Below, piece after piece: positions 1-10,099 of a stretch of 64,000 bases of DNA. Position 1 is the first letter of the stretch. The number at the start of each line of letters is the position of its first letter. The translations under genes were made by a program, and so were the position numbers. Below the pieces are notes generated by a model. It searched no databases. It was not told where the DNA came from and worked only from the letters and a program-made list of their open reading frames with translations. The stretch spans positions 248,001 through 312,000 of the forward strand of contig NZ_SACM01000002.1 of assembly GCF_004004565.1 (NCBI RefSeq). The letters run 5' to 3'. This DNA comes from Inhella crocodyli. GTDB lineage: Bacteria > Pseudomonadota > Gammaproteobacteria > Burkholderiales > Burkholderiaceae_C.

Positions 1-180
1 TTCTATGGGGCTGTCATGCGCCTGCTGGCCCGGGCCCACGCCTGGTTGCACGCGCAGCCCCTGTACCGATCGATCCGCGCGCAAGCGCAGGCTTGGCGCC
101 AAGCCTGGCGACAGCGGCGCGGCGCCGCGAGGTCGGTTTGGGCGCGCCGCAAGGTCGCTCTGAAGCGGCACAAACGGTAG
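1..180 (+). CDS. C-terminal end of an unknown protein (5' truncated)
   Basis: A reading frame open from the first base runs 59 codons to a TAG stop. The visible tail is very basic, rich in Arg, Ala and Trp, and ends KRHKR, with no recognisable domain. The start lies outside the window, so its length and function are unknown. The following 123 bases to the ATP-grasp gene contain no other gene I can support. A chance open frame is possible in DNA this GC-rich. Confidence 0.4.
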   Translation, partial: FYGAVMRLLARAHAWLHAQPLYRSIRAQAQAWRQAWRQRRGAARSVWARRKVALKRHKR

Positions 181-303
181 TCGCGTAGGCCCTCGCGTCC
201 CGCACTTTGGGGGGATGAATGCCGAGTTGGGCGTGCCCTGCATCGCCACAATCGGCCGCCGCACACGACCCCAGCCAGGCCTCGTGCCTGGCCCCCGCAG
301 CCC

Positions 304-1410
304 ATGCAATCCACATTGGACCTCGCCAAGCTTGCCCGCGCCGCCAGTGGAAAGTCCTGGTGGCGCCTAAGCCTGGAGGCACTGCGCGTGCGCCGGGCGC
401 CACAGCAGGTGGGCCTTTCTGAGTACTTCGCCTATGGCCTGTGGTCGCCTGGCTTGGACGATGTGGCGCGGTCGCGATTCATCGGTTGGCGCAAGAGCGC
501 TGCCCTTGACCAAGCCCTGAACGCGCCGTCGTCGCGCGTGCTCGCCAACGACAAGCTGGTTTCCTATTCCGTTTTGCAGCATCAAGGGCTGCCCATGCCC
601 GAGCCGTTGGCGACGTACACGGCCAGCGGACGCACGGTGGGCCGGGAAAGGCCGCTGCGCACGCTGGACGAGGTGCGCGCCTACCTGCACGAGGCGGTGT
701 ACCCCTTCTACGTCAAGCCCATCTCGGCCGGGTACGGGCGCGGGGTGCTGGGCGTGTCGGATCGCGACGGTGCCGAACTGTGTCTGATGGACGGCAAGCG
801 GCTGGCCATCGACGAGCTGCTGGCATCGTTCAGGTTCGCGCCCTTCGGCGGCATGCTGTTCCAGCGCCCGCTGCGAGCGCATCCCAGCATCCAGGCCTTG
901 ACCGGTACGGCCGCCGTCAGCTGTGTGCGCTTCATTTGCTTTGTTACCCCCAGCGGCACGCAGGTGCACACTGCCTTTTGGAAGGTGGCCACAGGCAAGA
1001 ACATGCTCGACAACTTCTCGCACGGCGACTACGGCAATCTCCTGGCCGCGGTTGACTTGCACTCTGGTTGCATCGAGCGGGCCATCCGCCAGCTGGGTCC
1101 GGGGGGTGAGGTGCAGCGGCACCCCGACACGCGAGCCGAGGTCGTGGGCTTCCAGCTGCCCGACTGGGAAGCGGCCAAGGCCCTGGTGCTGCGCGCCAGC
1201 GCCCATTTCCCGGGCTTGCGATTGCAGAACTGGGACGTGGCCTTGTGTCCCGAAGGCCCGGTGCTGGTGGAAATCAACACCGAGTCGGAGCTCGCCGTGC
1301 CGCAGGCCATCTCGGGGCGCGGTCTGATGGACGAGCGCTTGAAGGCCATCTTGGGCGAGATCGAGGCGGAGGACCGCCGCCACCGAGAGGCGGTGGCCAG
1401 CCGAGGTTGA
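304..1410 (+). CDS. ATP-grasp family protein, sugar-transfer-associated type
   Basis: A 368-residue cytoplasmic protein with an ATP-grasp fold. Visible pieces are [19 protein letters not shown] near residue 81, the ATP-binding lysine strand [14 protein letters not shown] near 135, and the metal-binding end [17 protein letters not shown] before ESEL near 323. The N-terminal SEYFAYGLW stretch resembles the sugar-transfer-associated ATP-grasp group, whose members sit in polysaccharide or cell-surface loci and are thought to ligate carboxylates to amines. The substrate cannot be read from the sequence. It is followed by hisF after 23 bases, but a metabolic link to histidine synthesis is not implied. 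The ATG at 304 is preferred; no signal peptide is present. Confidence 0.7.
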   Translation: MQSTLDLAKLARAASGKSWWRLSLEALRVRRAPQQVGLSEYFAYGLWSPGLDDVARSRFIGWRKSAALDQALNAPSSRVLANDKLVSYSVLQHQGLPMPEPLATYTASGRTVGRERPLRTLDEVRAYLHEAVYPFYVKPISAGYGRGVLGVSDRDGAELCLMDGKRLAIDELLASFRFAPFGGMLFQRPLRAHPSIQALTGTAAVSCVRFICFVTPSGTQVHTAFWKVATGKNMLDNFSHGDYGNLLAAVDLHSGCIERAIRQLGPGGEVQRHPDTRAEVVGFQLPDWEAAKALVLRASAHFPGLRLQNWDVALCPEGPVLVEINTESELAVPQAISGRGLMDERLKAILGEIEAEDRRHREAVASRG

Positions 1411-1433
1411 GCCGGCCACGCGACAATGGCACG

Positions 1434-2195
1434 ATGCTTGCCAAACGCATCATTCCCTGCCTGGACGTCAAGGACGGCCGGGTCGTCAAAGGCGTCAACT
1501 TTGTCGGCCTGCGCGACGCGGGCGACCCCGTCGAAGCCGCCGCCCGCTACAACGAGCAGGGCGCCGACGAACTGACTTTTCTCGACATCACCGCCACGAG
1601 CGACGGCCGCGACCTGATCCTGCCCATCATCGAGGCCGTGGCCTCTCAGGTCTTCATCCCACTGACCGTGGGCGGTGGTGTGCGCGAGGTGGGCGACGTG
1701 CGCCGCCTGCTCAACGCGGGCGCCGACAAGGTCAGCTTCAACTCCGCGGCCGTGGCCCGCCCCGAGCTCATCCGCGAGTGCGCCGACAAGTACGGCTCGC
1801 AGTGCATCGTGGTGGCGATCGACGCCAAACAGAACCCGGATGGCGAAGGCTGGCACGTCTTCACCCACGGCGGCCGCAAAGACACGGGCCTGGACGCCGT
1901 CGAGTGGGCGCGCACCATGCAGGCCATGGGCGCGGGGGAGATCTTGCTGACCAGCATGGACCGCGACGGCACGCGCGCTGGCTTCAACTTGCCGCTGACC
2001 CGCGCCGTGAGCGATGCAGTGAGCGTGCCCGTCATCGCCAGCGGCGGCGTGGGCACCTTGCAGCACCTGGTGGACGGCATCCGCGAGGGTGGCGCCGACG
2101 CCGTGCTGGCGGCCAGCATCTTTCACGACGGCCAGCACACCGTGGGCGAGGCCAAGGCCTTCATGCGCGCGGCGGGCCTGGAAGTTCGGTTGTGA
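1434..2195 (+). CDS. hisF: Imidazole glycerol phosphate synthase cyclase subunit HisF
   Basis: A 253-residue (beta/alpha)8 barrel that closes the imidazole ring in histidine biosynthesis, making IGP and AICAR with ammonia from HisH. It starts [20 protein letters not shown], with the catalytic Asp in CLDVKDG. The second catalytic Asp lies in VVAIDAK, and phosphate-binding loops are seen in TVGGGVR and IASGGVGT. Length matches the family. The partner hisH and the rest of the histidine genes are not in the window, so hisF is separated from its usual neighbours or sits at the end of an operon starting elsewhere. The ATG at 1434 fits the family N-terminus exactly. Confidence 0.97.
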   Translation: MLAKRIIPCLDVKDGRVVKGVNFVGLRDAGDPVEAAARYNEQGADELTFLDITATSDGRDLILPIIEAVASQVFIPLTVGGGVREVGDVRRLLNAGADKVSFNSAAVARPELIRECADKYGSQCIVVAIDAKQNPDGEGWHVFTHGGRKDTGLDAVEWARTMQAMGAGEILLTSMDRDGTRAGFNLPLTRAVSDAVSVPVIASGGVGTLQHLVDGIREGGADAVLAASIFHDGQHTVGEAKAFMRAAGLEVRL

Positions 2196-2277
2196 GCCCC
2201 CACGCTGCGCGGCTGCGCCTGCTCGCGACCCCCCACGGGGGCTGGATCGCCTTGGGGCGGCCCGGCGGCGATCCGTC
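2196..2277. repeat. GC-rich intergenic element resembling a dispersed Burkholderiales repeat
   Basis: The hisF-rsmD spacer holds CCCCCACGCTGCGCGGCTGC, then a short GC palindrome around ACCCCCCACGGGGGCT, then CTTGGGGCGGCCCGGCGGCG. Such C/G-rich spacer elements recur in many Comamonadaceae and relatives. Only one copy was noticed here, so the call rests on resemblance. It could form a hairpin between the two genes. Confidence 0.4.
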
Positions 2278-2805
2278 ATGACCAAGCCCGGCGAGGTGCG
2301 CATCATCGGCGGGGTGTGGCGCCGCTCCAAGCTGCCGGTGCTGGCCCTGCCTGGCCTGCGCCCGAGCGGCGACCGCCTGCGCGAGACCTTGTTCAACTGG
2401 CTGCCGCACGACTTGAGTGGCTGGCGCGTGCTGGACGCCTTTGCCGGCAGCGGCGCGCTGGGCCTGGAAGCCGCCTCGCGCGGAGCCACGGTGCAGCTCG
2501 TGGAGCGCGAACCGAAAGCCGCCGCCAGCCTGAAGCAGGTGGTGGCCAAGCTGCAGGGCGCGGCCGAGCGCGTGACCGTGAGCGCGGGCGACGGCTTTGC
2601 CGCGATGGCCGGCCGCTGGGACCTGGTGCTGCTCGATCCGCCTTTCGAGGCCCACTGGTTCGCCAAGGCTTTGGACGCCGCCGCGGGCGCGGGCTGGATC
2701 TACCTGGAGGCCCCCAGTGCCTTCGAGGCGCCGCCCGGCTACCGACTGCACCGCCACCTCAAGGCCGGCGCCGTGCACGCCCACCTGTTTGCCCGGGACA
2801 ATTGA
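2278..2805 (+). CDS. rsmD: 16S rRNA (guanine(966)-N(2))-methyltransferase RsmD
   Basis: A 175-residue SAM-dependent methyltransferase that modifies G966 of 16S rRNA in the assembling 30S subunit. The N-terminus MTKPGEVRIIGGVWRRSKL matches the family. The SAM loop is DAFAGSGALGLEA near residues 50-62, and the catalytic motif is LLDPPFE near residue 117, in the DPPF form used by N2-guanine methyltransferases. It is followed after four bases by coaD, the usual rsmD-coaD pair. The ATG at 2278 is chosen because longer starts would run through the intergenic element. Confidence 0.95.
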   Translation: MTKPGEVRIIGGVWRRSKLPVLALPGLRPSGDRLRETLFNWLPHDLSGWRVLDAFAGSGALGLEAASRGATVQLVEREPKAAASLKQVVAKLQGAAERVTVSAGDGFAAMAGRWDLVLLDPPFEAHWFAKALDAAAGAGWIYLEAPSAFEAPPGYRLHRHLKAGAVHAHLFARDN

Positions 2806-2809
2806 GGGC

Positions 2810-3656
<847 letters not shown>

Positions 3657-3659
3657 GAC

Positions 3660-5231
3660 TCAGAGGTCGGCCGGCGTGCTGAAGGTGCTGTCGGGGTAGG
3701 CGGTGTAGAGGTCGCGCACGGCGTCGATGCGGTTTTCCAGCAGGGTGACCAGGCGCGGGTCGAAGTGCAGGCCGCTTTGGCTGACGATGTAGTCGATGGC
3801 GGTGTCGAAGTCCCAGCGCTGCTTGTAGACGCGGTCGCTCACCAGGCTGTCCAGCACGTCGGCCAGGGCCACGATGCGACCGGCGAGCGAAATGGACTCG
3901 CCCTCCAGGCCTTGCGGGTAGCCTTGGCCGTCCCAGCGCTCGTGGTGCTCCAGCGCGATCTGCGCGCCCAGGCGCAGGATGGGGCGTTCGCTGCGCGACA
4001 GCAGTTCGTGCCCGATGGACGCGTGGCTTTGCATGCGCTCCCACTCGTCGGCGTCGAGCTTGCCGGGTTTGGCCAGGATGTGGTCGGGGATGCCGATCTT
4101 GCCCAGGTCGTGCAGGGGCGCGGCCTGGCGCAATTGCTCCACCGAGGCCGGGTCCAAGCCCCAAGCGTGGCCCAAGAGGGCGCTGAGCTCGGCGATGCGG
4201 CGCACGTGTGCCCCGCCTTCGCGGCTGCGGCGCTCGACGGCCTCGCTGAGCAGCAGCACGGTTTCGCGCTGCGTCTCCTGCAGCTCTTGGCGCAGCAGCA
4301 GGCTCTCGTAGGTGATGGCGACGTTGGCGCAGAAGATTTCCAGCAGCTCGCGGGCGTCGGCGTCCAGCGGGCTTTGCAAGGCCAGGTACAGCAGGCTCAC
4401 GCTGCCGCGGCTGGTGCGGTAGAAGCCGACGAAGTTGTTGCCGTCGAACTGGCTGGTTTGCTCGCGCTCGGCGCGGTCGAAGGCGTACTGCACGGAGGGC
4501 GGCAGTTCGGCCAGGTGCTCGGCGTCCAGCAGGCCGACGTAGTCCTGCGTGGCGGCCAGCACGTGCAGGCGGCCCTCGACGTGCGCCGCGGCCCAGGCGT
4601 TGACGCGGTTGGCGTACAGGCCGCTGGCCTCCAGGCCGAGCAGGCGGCAGACCTGCTCCAGCACGGCCGAGGCGAAGGGCTGGATGCTGCCGGCGTCGTG
4701 GATGTTGTGGATGGCCTCGATGGAGCGGCGCAGCGCGGTCCGGCTTTGCTCGATGGCCAGGATGTCGCGGTAGCCGCGCAGGGCCGAGAAGAAGGTGGTG
4801 ACCAGCTTGCGCTTGGTCAGCTCGGTCTTCTCCTTGTAGTCGTTGATGTCGTAGTCCTGGATCACGCGCTCTTCGGGCGCCTGGCCCGGCTGGCCCGTGC
4901 GCAGCACGATCCGCGAGCGGGTGTTGCGCATGTCCTCGCGGATCTCGCGGGCCAAGTCCAGGCCGGCGGTCTCGGTTTCCATGACCACGTCGAGCAGGAT
5001 CAGGGCGATGTCGTCGTGGCCGCGCAGGATGGTGCGCGCCTCGGCCGCGCTGTAGGCGTGCAAGAAGCTCAGGCGCCGACCGGCGAAGCGGAAGTCGTTC
5101 ATCACCAGGGCGGTGACTTCGTGCACCTGGGGCTCGTCGTCCACCACCAGGATGACCCAGGGCGCCAACTCGGCCGGCAGCTCGGCGGCGGTGGTCTCGG
5201 GGGCGAAATCGAAGTCGGCGTCGTCGGTCAT
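3660..5231 (-). CDS. Response regulator with DUF3369 and HD-GYP c-di-GMP phosphodiesterase domains
   Basis: A 523-residue cytoplasmic regulator. Residues about 25-145 form a receiver domain with acidic pocket VVDDEP and phosphoacceptor D81 in LILLDVVME. The middle (about 165-330) resembles the DUF3369 GAF-like region. The C-terminus carries HD-GYP with H374-D375 in HDLGKIGIPDHI and G437-Y438-P439 in HHERWDGQGYP. HD-GYP proteins with these residues intact hydrolyse c-di-GMP. No sensor kinase is adjacent. It stands alone, tail to tail with the ferredoxin gene. A role in tuning the MSHA pilus, whose ATPase here keeps a c-di-GMP motif, is inference only. Confidence 0.93.
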   Translation of the reverse strand: MTDDADFDFAPETTAAELPAELAPWVILVVDDEPQVHEVTALVMNDFRFAGRRLSFLHAYSAAEARTILRGHDDIALILLDVVMETETAGLDLAREIREDMRNTRSRIVLRTGQPGQAPEERVIQDYDINDYKEKTELTKRKLVTTFFSALRGYRDILAIEQSRTALRRSIEAIHNIHDAGSIQPFASAVLEQVCRLLGLEASGLYANRVNAWAAAHVEGRLHVLAATQDYVGLLDAEHLAELPPSVQYAFDRAEREQTSQFDGNNFVGFYRTSRGSVSLLYLALQSPLDADARELLEIFCANVAITYESLLLRQELQETQRETVLLLSEAVERRSREGGAHVRRIAELSALLGHAWGLDPASVEQLRQAAPLHDLGKIGIPDHILAKPGKLDADEWERMQSHASIGHELLSRSERPILRLGAQIALEHHERWDGQGYPQGLEGESISLAGRIVALADVLDSLVSDRVYKQRWDFDTAIDYIVSQSGLHFDPRLVTLLENRIDAVRDLYTAYPDSTFSTPADL

Positions 5232-5306
5232 GGGGTCGGCCCAAGGGCTTCACGGGACCGTTTCATGATGCCAGAGGGCCCCGGGGCGCCAGGGCCGGGA
5301 TTCCCA

Positions 5307-6080
5307 TCACGCGGGCAAGGCCAGCCACCCGTCTTCGTCCTGCACGAAGCGCAGGCGCTGGCCAAAGGCCGCCTGCAGCGCCTCGCGCGCGGCCGGCTGT
5401 TGCGCCGGGCCGTCGTAGCGCACCTGCCCGTCGTGCAGCACCCACAGGCGGTCGGCGCGCAGCGCGAGGTGCAGTTCGTGCAGCACGCTGCACACGGCCC
5501 GTCCCTGGTCGGCCTGGGCCCGCATCAGCCGCAGCCAGTCGGCTTGGTGCGGGCTGTCGAGGTGGGTCAGGGGCTCGTCCAGCAACAGCCGGGGGGCTTG
5601 CACGGCCAGCGCCCGGGCCAGCAGCACGCGTTGGCGTTCGCCGGCCGACAGGCTGTGCAGCGGTCGGTGCCGCCAGGGCAGGGCCTCGACCGCGGCCAGG
5701 GCCGCATCCACGGCCGCGCGGTCGGCGGCCGAAGCCAGGCCCATCCAGCCTTGGTGGGGCAGGCGGCCGAGCATCACGGCCTCTTCGGCGCGCAGCTCGG
5801 TGCCGGTGCCGTCGAGTTCGGCCGGCCCCAGCCAGGCCAGGGCTTGGGCCCGCTGGCGCCGCGGCAGCAGGGCCCAGGCCTGGTCGCCCACGCGCAGCGC
5901 ACCCCCGGTGGGCAACAGGCCGGCCAGCGCCCGCAGCAGCGTGCTCTTGCCCGCGCCGTTGGGGCCCACCACCGCCACCCATTCGCCCGGGCGCAGGGTC
6001 AGGCGCAGGTCGCGCAGCACCTCGCGCTCGCCCAGGCGCAGCGAGGCCAGGTCCAGGTGCAAGGGCGCGACGGCGTTCAA
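5307..6080 (-). CDS. btuD: Cobalamin ABC transporter ATP-binding protein
   Basis: A 257-residue cytoplasmic ABC ATPase that powers B12 import through BtuC. Walker A is GPNGAGKST at residues 39-47, the signature is LSAGERQRV, and Walker B runs into LLLDEPLTHLD; the switch His is in SVLHELHLA. No ATG fits. A TTG at 6080 overlaps the btuC stop as TTGA, so translation is probably coupled. It is the last gene of the riboswitch-controlled operon. Assignment to B12 rather than haem or siderophore rests on the riboswitch. Confidence 0.88.
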   Translation of the reverse strand: MNAVAPLHLDLASLRLGEREVLRDLRLTLRPGEWVAVVGPNGAGKSTLLRALAGLLPTGGALRVGDQAWALLPRRQRAQALAWLGPAELDGTGTELRAEEAVMLGRLPHQGWMGLASAADRAAVDAALAAVEALPWRHRPLHSLSAGERQRVLLARALAVQAPRLLLDEPLTHLDSPHQADWLRLMRAQADQGRAVCSVLHELHLALRADRLWVLHDGQVRYDGPAQQPAAREALQAAFGQRLRFVQDEDGWLALPA

Positions 6081-7048
6081 CGCAGGCCTCCCCGGGGCAG
6101 GCGGGTCAGCAGGTAGGTCCCACCCAGCAGGGCCGTGGGCAGGCCCACCGGCAACTCGATGGGCGCCCAGACCCAGCGGGCCACGATGTCGGCGGCCAGC
6201 AGCAGGCCGCCGCCGCTCAAGGCCGACAAGGGCAGCAGCCAGCGGTAGCGGCTCACGCCCAGGGCCCGCACCGTGTGCGGCGCCACCAGGCCGACGAAGG
6301 CCACCAGCCCACATTGCGCCACGGCCGCCCCGCTGCACAGGGCCAGCAGGGCCAGCAGCAAGGCGCGGCTGCCGTCCAGCGGCAGGCCCAGGCTGCGGGC
6401 CGTGGCCTCGCCCAGGCCCAGGGCATCCAACGTGCGGCTGCCCACCAGCGCCAGGGCCAGCGCCACCGCCAACAGCGGCAGGCTCAGGGCGACCTGGGAC
6501 CAGCCCAGCAGGCTGGTGCTGCCCAGCATGAACTGCTGCATGGGGCGCAGGGTGCTCGGGTCGAGCAGGGTCAAGCCCTGCGTGGCCGCCGCCAGCACGA
6601 CCCCAACGATCACCCCCGCCAGCAGCAGCCGTGGGGTGTGCGACACGCCGCGGCTGAGCAGCACCGTCAGCCCCAAGGCCCCCCAGGCGCCGACGAAGGC
6701 CGCCAGGTTCAGGCCCCAGCCGCTGCCGGCCAGCAGCGCCCCAGCGCCGCTGCCGGCCAGCACCAGGGCCAGGGCCACGCCCAGGCTGGCGCCGGCGCTG
6801 GCGCCCAGCAGGTAGGGGTCGGCCAGGGGGTTGCGGAACAGGCCCTGGGCGATGGCGCCCGCCAAACCCAGCAAGGCCCCACAGCCCCAGGCGGCAAGGC
6901 TGCGCGGCAGGCGCAGGTCGAGCACCAGCGACGGGTCGTGCCACAGCGCGGCGTCCAGCCCCGCCGCGCCCACCGAGGTGCCCAGGCCGAGCAAGGCGGC
7001 ACTGACGGCGAGCAGCAGCAGGGTCAGGGCGAGGGGGCGCACGGACAT
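6077..7048 (-). CDS. btuC: Cobalamin ABC transporter permease (BtuC/FecCD family)
   Basis: A 323-residue inner-membrane protein, almost entirely hydrophobic with about ten predicted spans. Family stretches include RLPRSLAAWGCGALLGLAGA followed by FRNPLADPYLLGASAGASLG, and GLVAFVGLVAPHTVR, the coupling region that contacts the ATPase. The ATG at 7048 gives the usual N-terminus (MSVRPLAL), and the longer frame upstream lacks family character. It lies 22 bases after btuF and overlaps btuD by four bases. B12 specificity is inferred from the riboswitch and the operon. Confidence 0.9.
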   Translation of the reverse strand: MSVRPLALTLLLLAVSAALLGLGTSVGAAGLDAALWHDPSLVLDLRLPRSLAAWGCGALLGLAGAIAQGLFRNPLADPYLLGASAGASLGVALALVLAGSGAGALLAGSGWGLNLAAFVGAWGALGLTVLLSRGVSHTPRLLLAGVIVGVVLAAATQGLTLLDPSTLRPMQQFMLGSTSLLGWSQVALSLPLLAVALALALVGSRTLDALGLGEATARSLGLPLDGSRALLLALLALCSGAAVAQCGLVAFVGLVAPHTVRALGVSRYRWLLPLSALSGGGLLLAADIVARWVWAPIELPVGLPTALLGGTYLLTRLPRGGLR

Positions 7049-7070
7049 GGCAGTGGGGGCGGGCCGGCGC

Positions 7071-7931
7071 TCAGGGCGCGGGCAGGGCGGCGATGCAGCG
7101 CACCAGGGCGCGGGCGGCCTCGCCAACGCGGGGTCCTGGGCGCCCAACCACCTCGCCGTCGGCGCGGGGCAGGGCGCACACGCGGGCGTGCTGCACGGCC
7201 GGCACGCGGGACCAGCCGGGCCGTTGCGCCAGCTGGGGGGATTCGCGCTCGCCGACGACGATCAAGGCCGGCTGCGCGCGCAGCACGAACTCGGGGTTGA
7301 GTTGGGGGAAGGTACCGAGCGCGGCCGGCACGATGTTGCGCAGTTGCAGGCGAGCGAGCACGGCGCCAATGTACGAGGCCTCGCCGGCGGCAAAGGGCGT
7401 CGGGTCGACTTCGAAGTACACCGAGCGGCCGTGCCAGGCGGCCGGCAGGCGCGCGGCCGCGTCGTCGATCTCGCGCTGCATCTGCGCCCACACCGCGTCG
7501 GCTCGCGCCGGCTCGCCGACCAAGGTGGCCATGTGGCGCAGCAGGCGCTGCACCTCGGGCAGGGACTGGGCGTCCAGCGCCAGCACCGGCACCCCCAGTT
7601 GGGCCAGGCGGTCGTGCAGGCGCGAGGCCGGCGTCAGCAGCACGAGGTCGGGCTTCAGGCGAAGCACCTGCTCCAGCGAGACCTCGCCCAGGCCGCCCAG
7701 CTTGGGCAAGGCTTGGACGCTGGCCGGGTGGTTGGAGAAGCGGTCCACGCCCACCAGCCGGTCGCAGCCGCCCACCGCACACAGGCTTTCGACCAGGGAC
7801 GGGCCCAGCGCCACGATGCGCTGCGGGGCGCCCCGCAGCGTCACCTGCCGGCCCAGGTCGTCGGTGTGGGTCAGGGCCCCGGCGCTGCCGCTCAGCAGCA
7901 CCAGGGCCAGGGCCAGCAGGCGGGCGATCAC
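7071..7931 (-). CDS. btuF: Periplasmic cobalamin-binding protein (BtuF-like)
   Basis: A 286-residue helical-backbone metal receptor. Residues 1-19 form a signal peptide (MIARLLALALVLLSGSAGA). The family pattern follows: DDLGRQVTLRGAPQRIVALGP, LVGVDRFSNHP, and LKPDLVLL in the first lobe, a long linking helix (about 125-160), and PALIVVGE in the second lobe. It would collect B12 from BtuB and deliver it to BtuCD. It starts four bases after the btuB stop. No lipobox is seen, so it should be soluble in the periplasm. A related siderophore-binding role cannot be excluded from its own sequence. Confidence 0.87.
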   Translation of the reverse strand: MIARLLALALVLLSGSAGALTHTDDLGRQVTLRGAPQRIVALGPSLVESLCAVGGCDRLVGVDRFSNHPASVQALPKLGGLGEVSLEQVLRLKPDLVLLTPASRLHDRLAQLGVPVLALDAQSLPEVQRLLRHMATLVGEPARADAVWAQMQREIDDAAARLPAAWHGRSVYFEVDPTPFAAGEASYIGAVLARLQLRNIVPAALGTFPQLNPEFVLRAQPALIVVGERESPQLAQRPGWSRVPAVQHARVCALPRADGEVVGRPGPRVGEAARALVRCIAALPAP

Positions 7932-7935
7932 GGCG

Positions 7936-9786
7936 TCACCACGTGGCGCGCAGGCCCAGCAGCAGGCTGCGCGGCATCACGGCGTAGCCGCGGGCCAGGG
8001 CGTAGTGGCGGTTCCCGGCGTTGGCCACCTGGGCCTCCAGCGCCCAGCCCTTCGTCCACTGCCAGCGCGCGTCCAGGTCCAGCTGCGCGTAGCCGCCCAA
8101 GCGCTGGGCGTTGCCGGCATCGTCGTAGCGCTCGCCGCTGGCCACCACGTGGGCGCCCCAAGTCCAAGCCTCGTTCGGCGTCCAATTCAGGCCCAGGCGG
8201 GCCTGCTGCGCCGCGCGGCGCGCCAGGCGCTTGCCGGTGGCGGCGTTGACGGGGTCGCTGCGGTCCAGGCTGCCTTGCCAGCTCAGGCCCTGGGTCACGG
8301 TGCCCTCGGCCTTCAGGCTGATGCCGCGCAACAGCGCACGGCTGACGTTCTCGTAGCAGCCATACGGGCTGGCGCAAGGCCCCGCCGCACCGAAGCCGAT
8401 CAAGTCCTTCACGGCGTTGCGGTACACGGTGATGGACGCCCGGCCGGCCTCGCCAGCCCACCGCAGCGCCAGCTCGGCATTGCGGCTGCGTTCTGGGCGC
8501 AGGGTGCGAACGCCGTAGGCGCTGGCCAGTTGGTAGACCGTGGGGGCGCGGAAGCCGGTGCCCAGGCTGCCGGCCAAGCGCCAGCCCTCGGGCAGCACCA
8601 GGGAGCCGCCCAACAAGCCGGTGCCGACGCTGCCGTACTCGCTGTCGCGGTCCTGGCGCAGGTTCAGCTGAAGGGTGTGCGCGGCGGTGGTGTGCGTCCA
8701 GCCCAAGCCTAGGCTGCTGAGGTGGCGCGCCGACTGGCCGTCGGTGCCCACGTCGGCGTTGGTCAGCCGGTCGTTGCGGCGCTCCAGCACGCCCTGCACC
8801 TGGTGCCCATTGAGGGGCGTCCAAAAGGCCAGCAGGCTGGCCTGGCGCACGCGGGTGTCGGTGTCGTAGCCGAAGTTCGGGATGGCGTAGCGGTCGCGGC
8901 TGTCGCCCAGCTGCGCCTCGGTGCGCAGGCTCGGGGCCCACTGGGCGCGCCACTGCACTTGGGCGCTGCCCTGGCGCTGGGTGTCGCGGTCGTCGGCGGC
9001 AGGGTCCCAACCGTCGAACTGCGATGCGGTGCGCGCCGCGGTGATGGAGGCGTCGAGCCGGTGGGCGTCGTTCAGGTCGGCGCTGAGGCGCGCATGCGCG
9101 CTGCGGCGCTGCCAGCCGTCTCGGTCGGGGCTCCAGGCGAAGCCGGTGGGGTCGGTGCTGGCGTTGAAGCCGTCGGCGCGCTCGTGCGCCGCACTCAGGC
9201 TGTAGCGCAGGGCCGGGCTGCCGCCGCGCAGCGAGGCCTCGGCCTTGCGCTGGCCCAGGTTGCCGGCGGCCACGAGGGCGTCACCGTGCAGGCCGGCTTC
9301 GCCCTGGCGGGTGAAGAGCTGCACCACGCCGCCGATGGCGTCGCTGCCGTAGAGCGCGCTGGCCGGGCCCGAGAGGATCTCGATGCGCTCGATGCTGGCC
9401 AGGGGCAGGCCTTGCCAGCTGGCCCCGCCGGTGGCCTGCGAGTCGATGCGAACCCCGTCCAGCAGCACGACGGTGTGGCGCGAGTCGGCGCCGCGCAGGA
9501 AGAGCGAGGTGCTGGCCGCCGGGCCGCCGTTGCGGCTGAGTTCCAGGCCGGCGTCGCGGCGCAGCAGGTCGGCCACGCCGCCCGGCCCCGGGCGTTCGAT
9601 GGCCTCGCGTTCGATGACGCGGACTTCGGCCACGGTTTGGCTCAGGCGCTGGGGGGTCCGCGTGGCGGTGACGACCACGGGGTCCAGCGAGGCGCTCGAG
9701 GAGGTTTGGGCGAAGGACGGGCAGGCCGCGGCCACCGCCAGGGACAGGAGGGACAGACGCGCAGGGCGTCGCAGGGAGATCGACAT
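7936..9786 (-). CDS. btuB: TonB-dependent outer-membrane receptor, vitamin B12 type
   Basis: A 616-residue receptor. From the ATG at 9786 there is a signal peptide ending near PSFAQ, then the TonB-box-like DPVVVTATR. A plug domain follows (GPGGVADLLRRDAGLEL, LFLRGADSRHTVVLLDGVR, IERIEILSGPASALYGSDAI). A beta-barrel runs to the C-terminal aromatic LLLGLRATW. Length and plug are BtuB-like, and the upstream cobalamin riboswitch fixes the substrate class. An in-frame GTG at 9810 is an alternative start, but would put eight residues before the signal peptide. First gene of the btuBFCD operon. Confidence 0.93.
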   Translation of the reverse strand: MSISLRRPARLSLLSLAVAAACPSFAQTSSSASLDPVVVTATRTPQRLSQTVAEVRVIEREAIERPGPGGVADLLRRDAGLELSRNGGPAASTSLFLRGADSRHTVVLLDGVRIDSQATGGASWQGLPLASIERIEILSGPASALYGSDAIGGVVQLFTRQGEAGLHGDALVAAGNLGQRKAEASLRGGSPALRYSLSAAHERADGFNASTDPTGFAWSPDRDGWQRRSAHARLSADLNDAHRLDASITAARTASQFDGWDPAADDRDTQRQGSAQVQWRAQWAPSLRTEAQLGDSRDRYAIPNFGYDTDTRVRQASLLAFWTPLNGHQVQGVLERRNDRLTNADVGTDGQSARHLSSLGLGWTHTTAAHTLQLNLRQDRDSEYGSVGTGLLGGSLVLPEGWRLAGSLGTGFRAPTVYQLASAYGVRTLRPERSRNAELALRWAGEAGRASITVYRNAVKDLIGFGAAGPCASPYGCYENVSRALLRGISLKAEGTVTQGLSWQGSLDRSDPVNAATGKRLARRAAQQARLGLNWTPNEAWTWGAHVVASGERYDDAGNAQRLGGYAQLDLDARWQWTKGWALEAQVANAGNRHYALARGYAVMPRSLLLGLRATW

Positions 9787-9871
9787 GGAATGAATGGACA
9801 CAAGGGCCACGCGCGAACATCCCCGTTCGCTGTGACGACACGGGCCCCACGCTGACGCGCTAGGCCCCCGT

Positions 9872-10050
9872 TGTTGGCCGGTCTCCGGGCTGGCGGCGCG
9901 AACCCGGTCGCCTTCCCAGCGCGAACGCCAGTGGCAGTGACCGGGCCGAAGGGCGCTTGCGAAGCACCCCTGGCCGCTTACCGTTGCGGGGACAGCTCAG
10001 GTTGGGCCGCCGGCGTGCTGCCGACCGGCCTCCCTGATTCCCGTTGAACT
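9872..10050 (-). promoter_or_regulatory. Cobalamin riboswitch upstream of btuB
   Basis: Read on the minus strand, the leader contains AACGGGAATCAGGGAGGCCG, then the conserved core CCCCGCAACGGTAAGCG, the B12-box segment GTCACTGCCACTGG, CTGGGAAGGCGACC, and a closing AGCCCGGAGACCGGCCAAC. These elements, in this order, define the cobalamin riboswitch. It lies about 85 bases before the btuB start, and binding of adenosylcobalamin would lower expression of btuBFCD. Confidence 0.95.
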
Positions 10051-10099
10051 GCGACCCCCGGGCGGGCGTCGCGAGCACCAACGGGGTGCATTGTGCCTT

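Noticed and set aside
3765-6116. Long open frame on the plus strand opposite the HD-GYP and btuD genes
   Set aside because: GC-rich shadow: composition is rich in Ala, Gly, Gln, Val with no domain, and the opposite strand holds genes with clear motifs.
5307-7931. ABC system read as haem or ferric-siderophore uptake
   Set aside because: The proteins alone would allow this, but the cobalamin riboswitch before the receptor fixes B12 as the likelier cargo.
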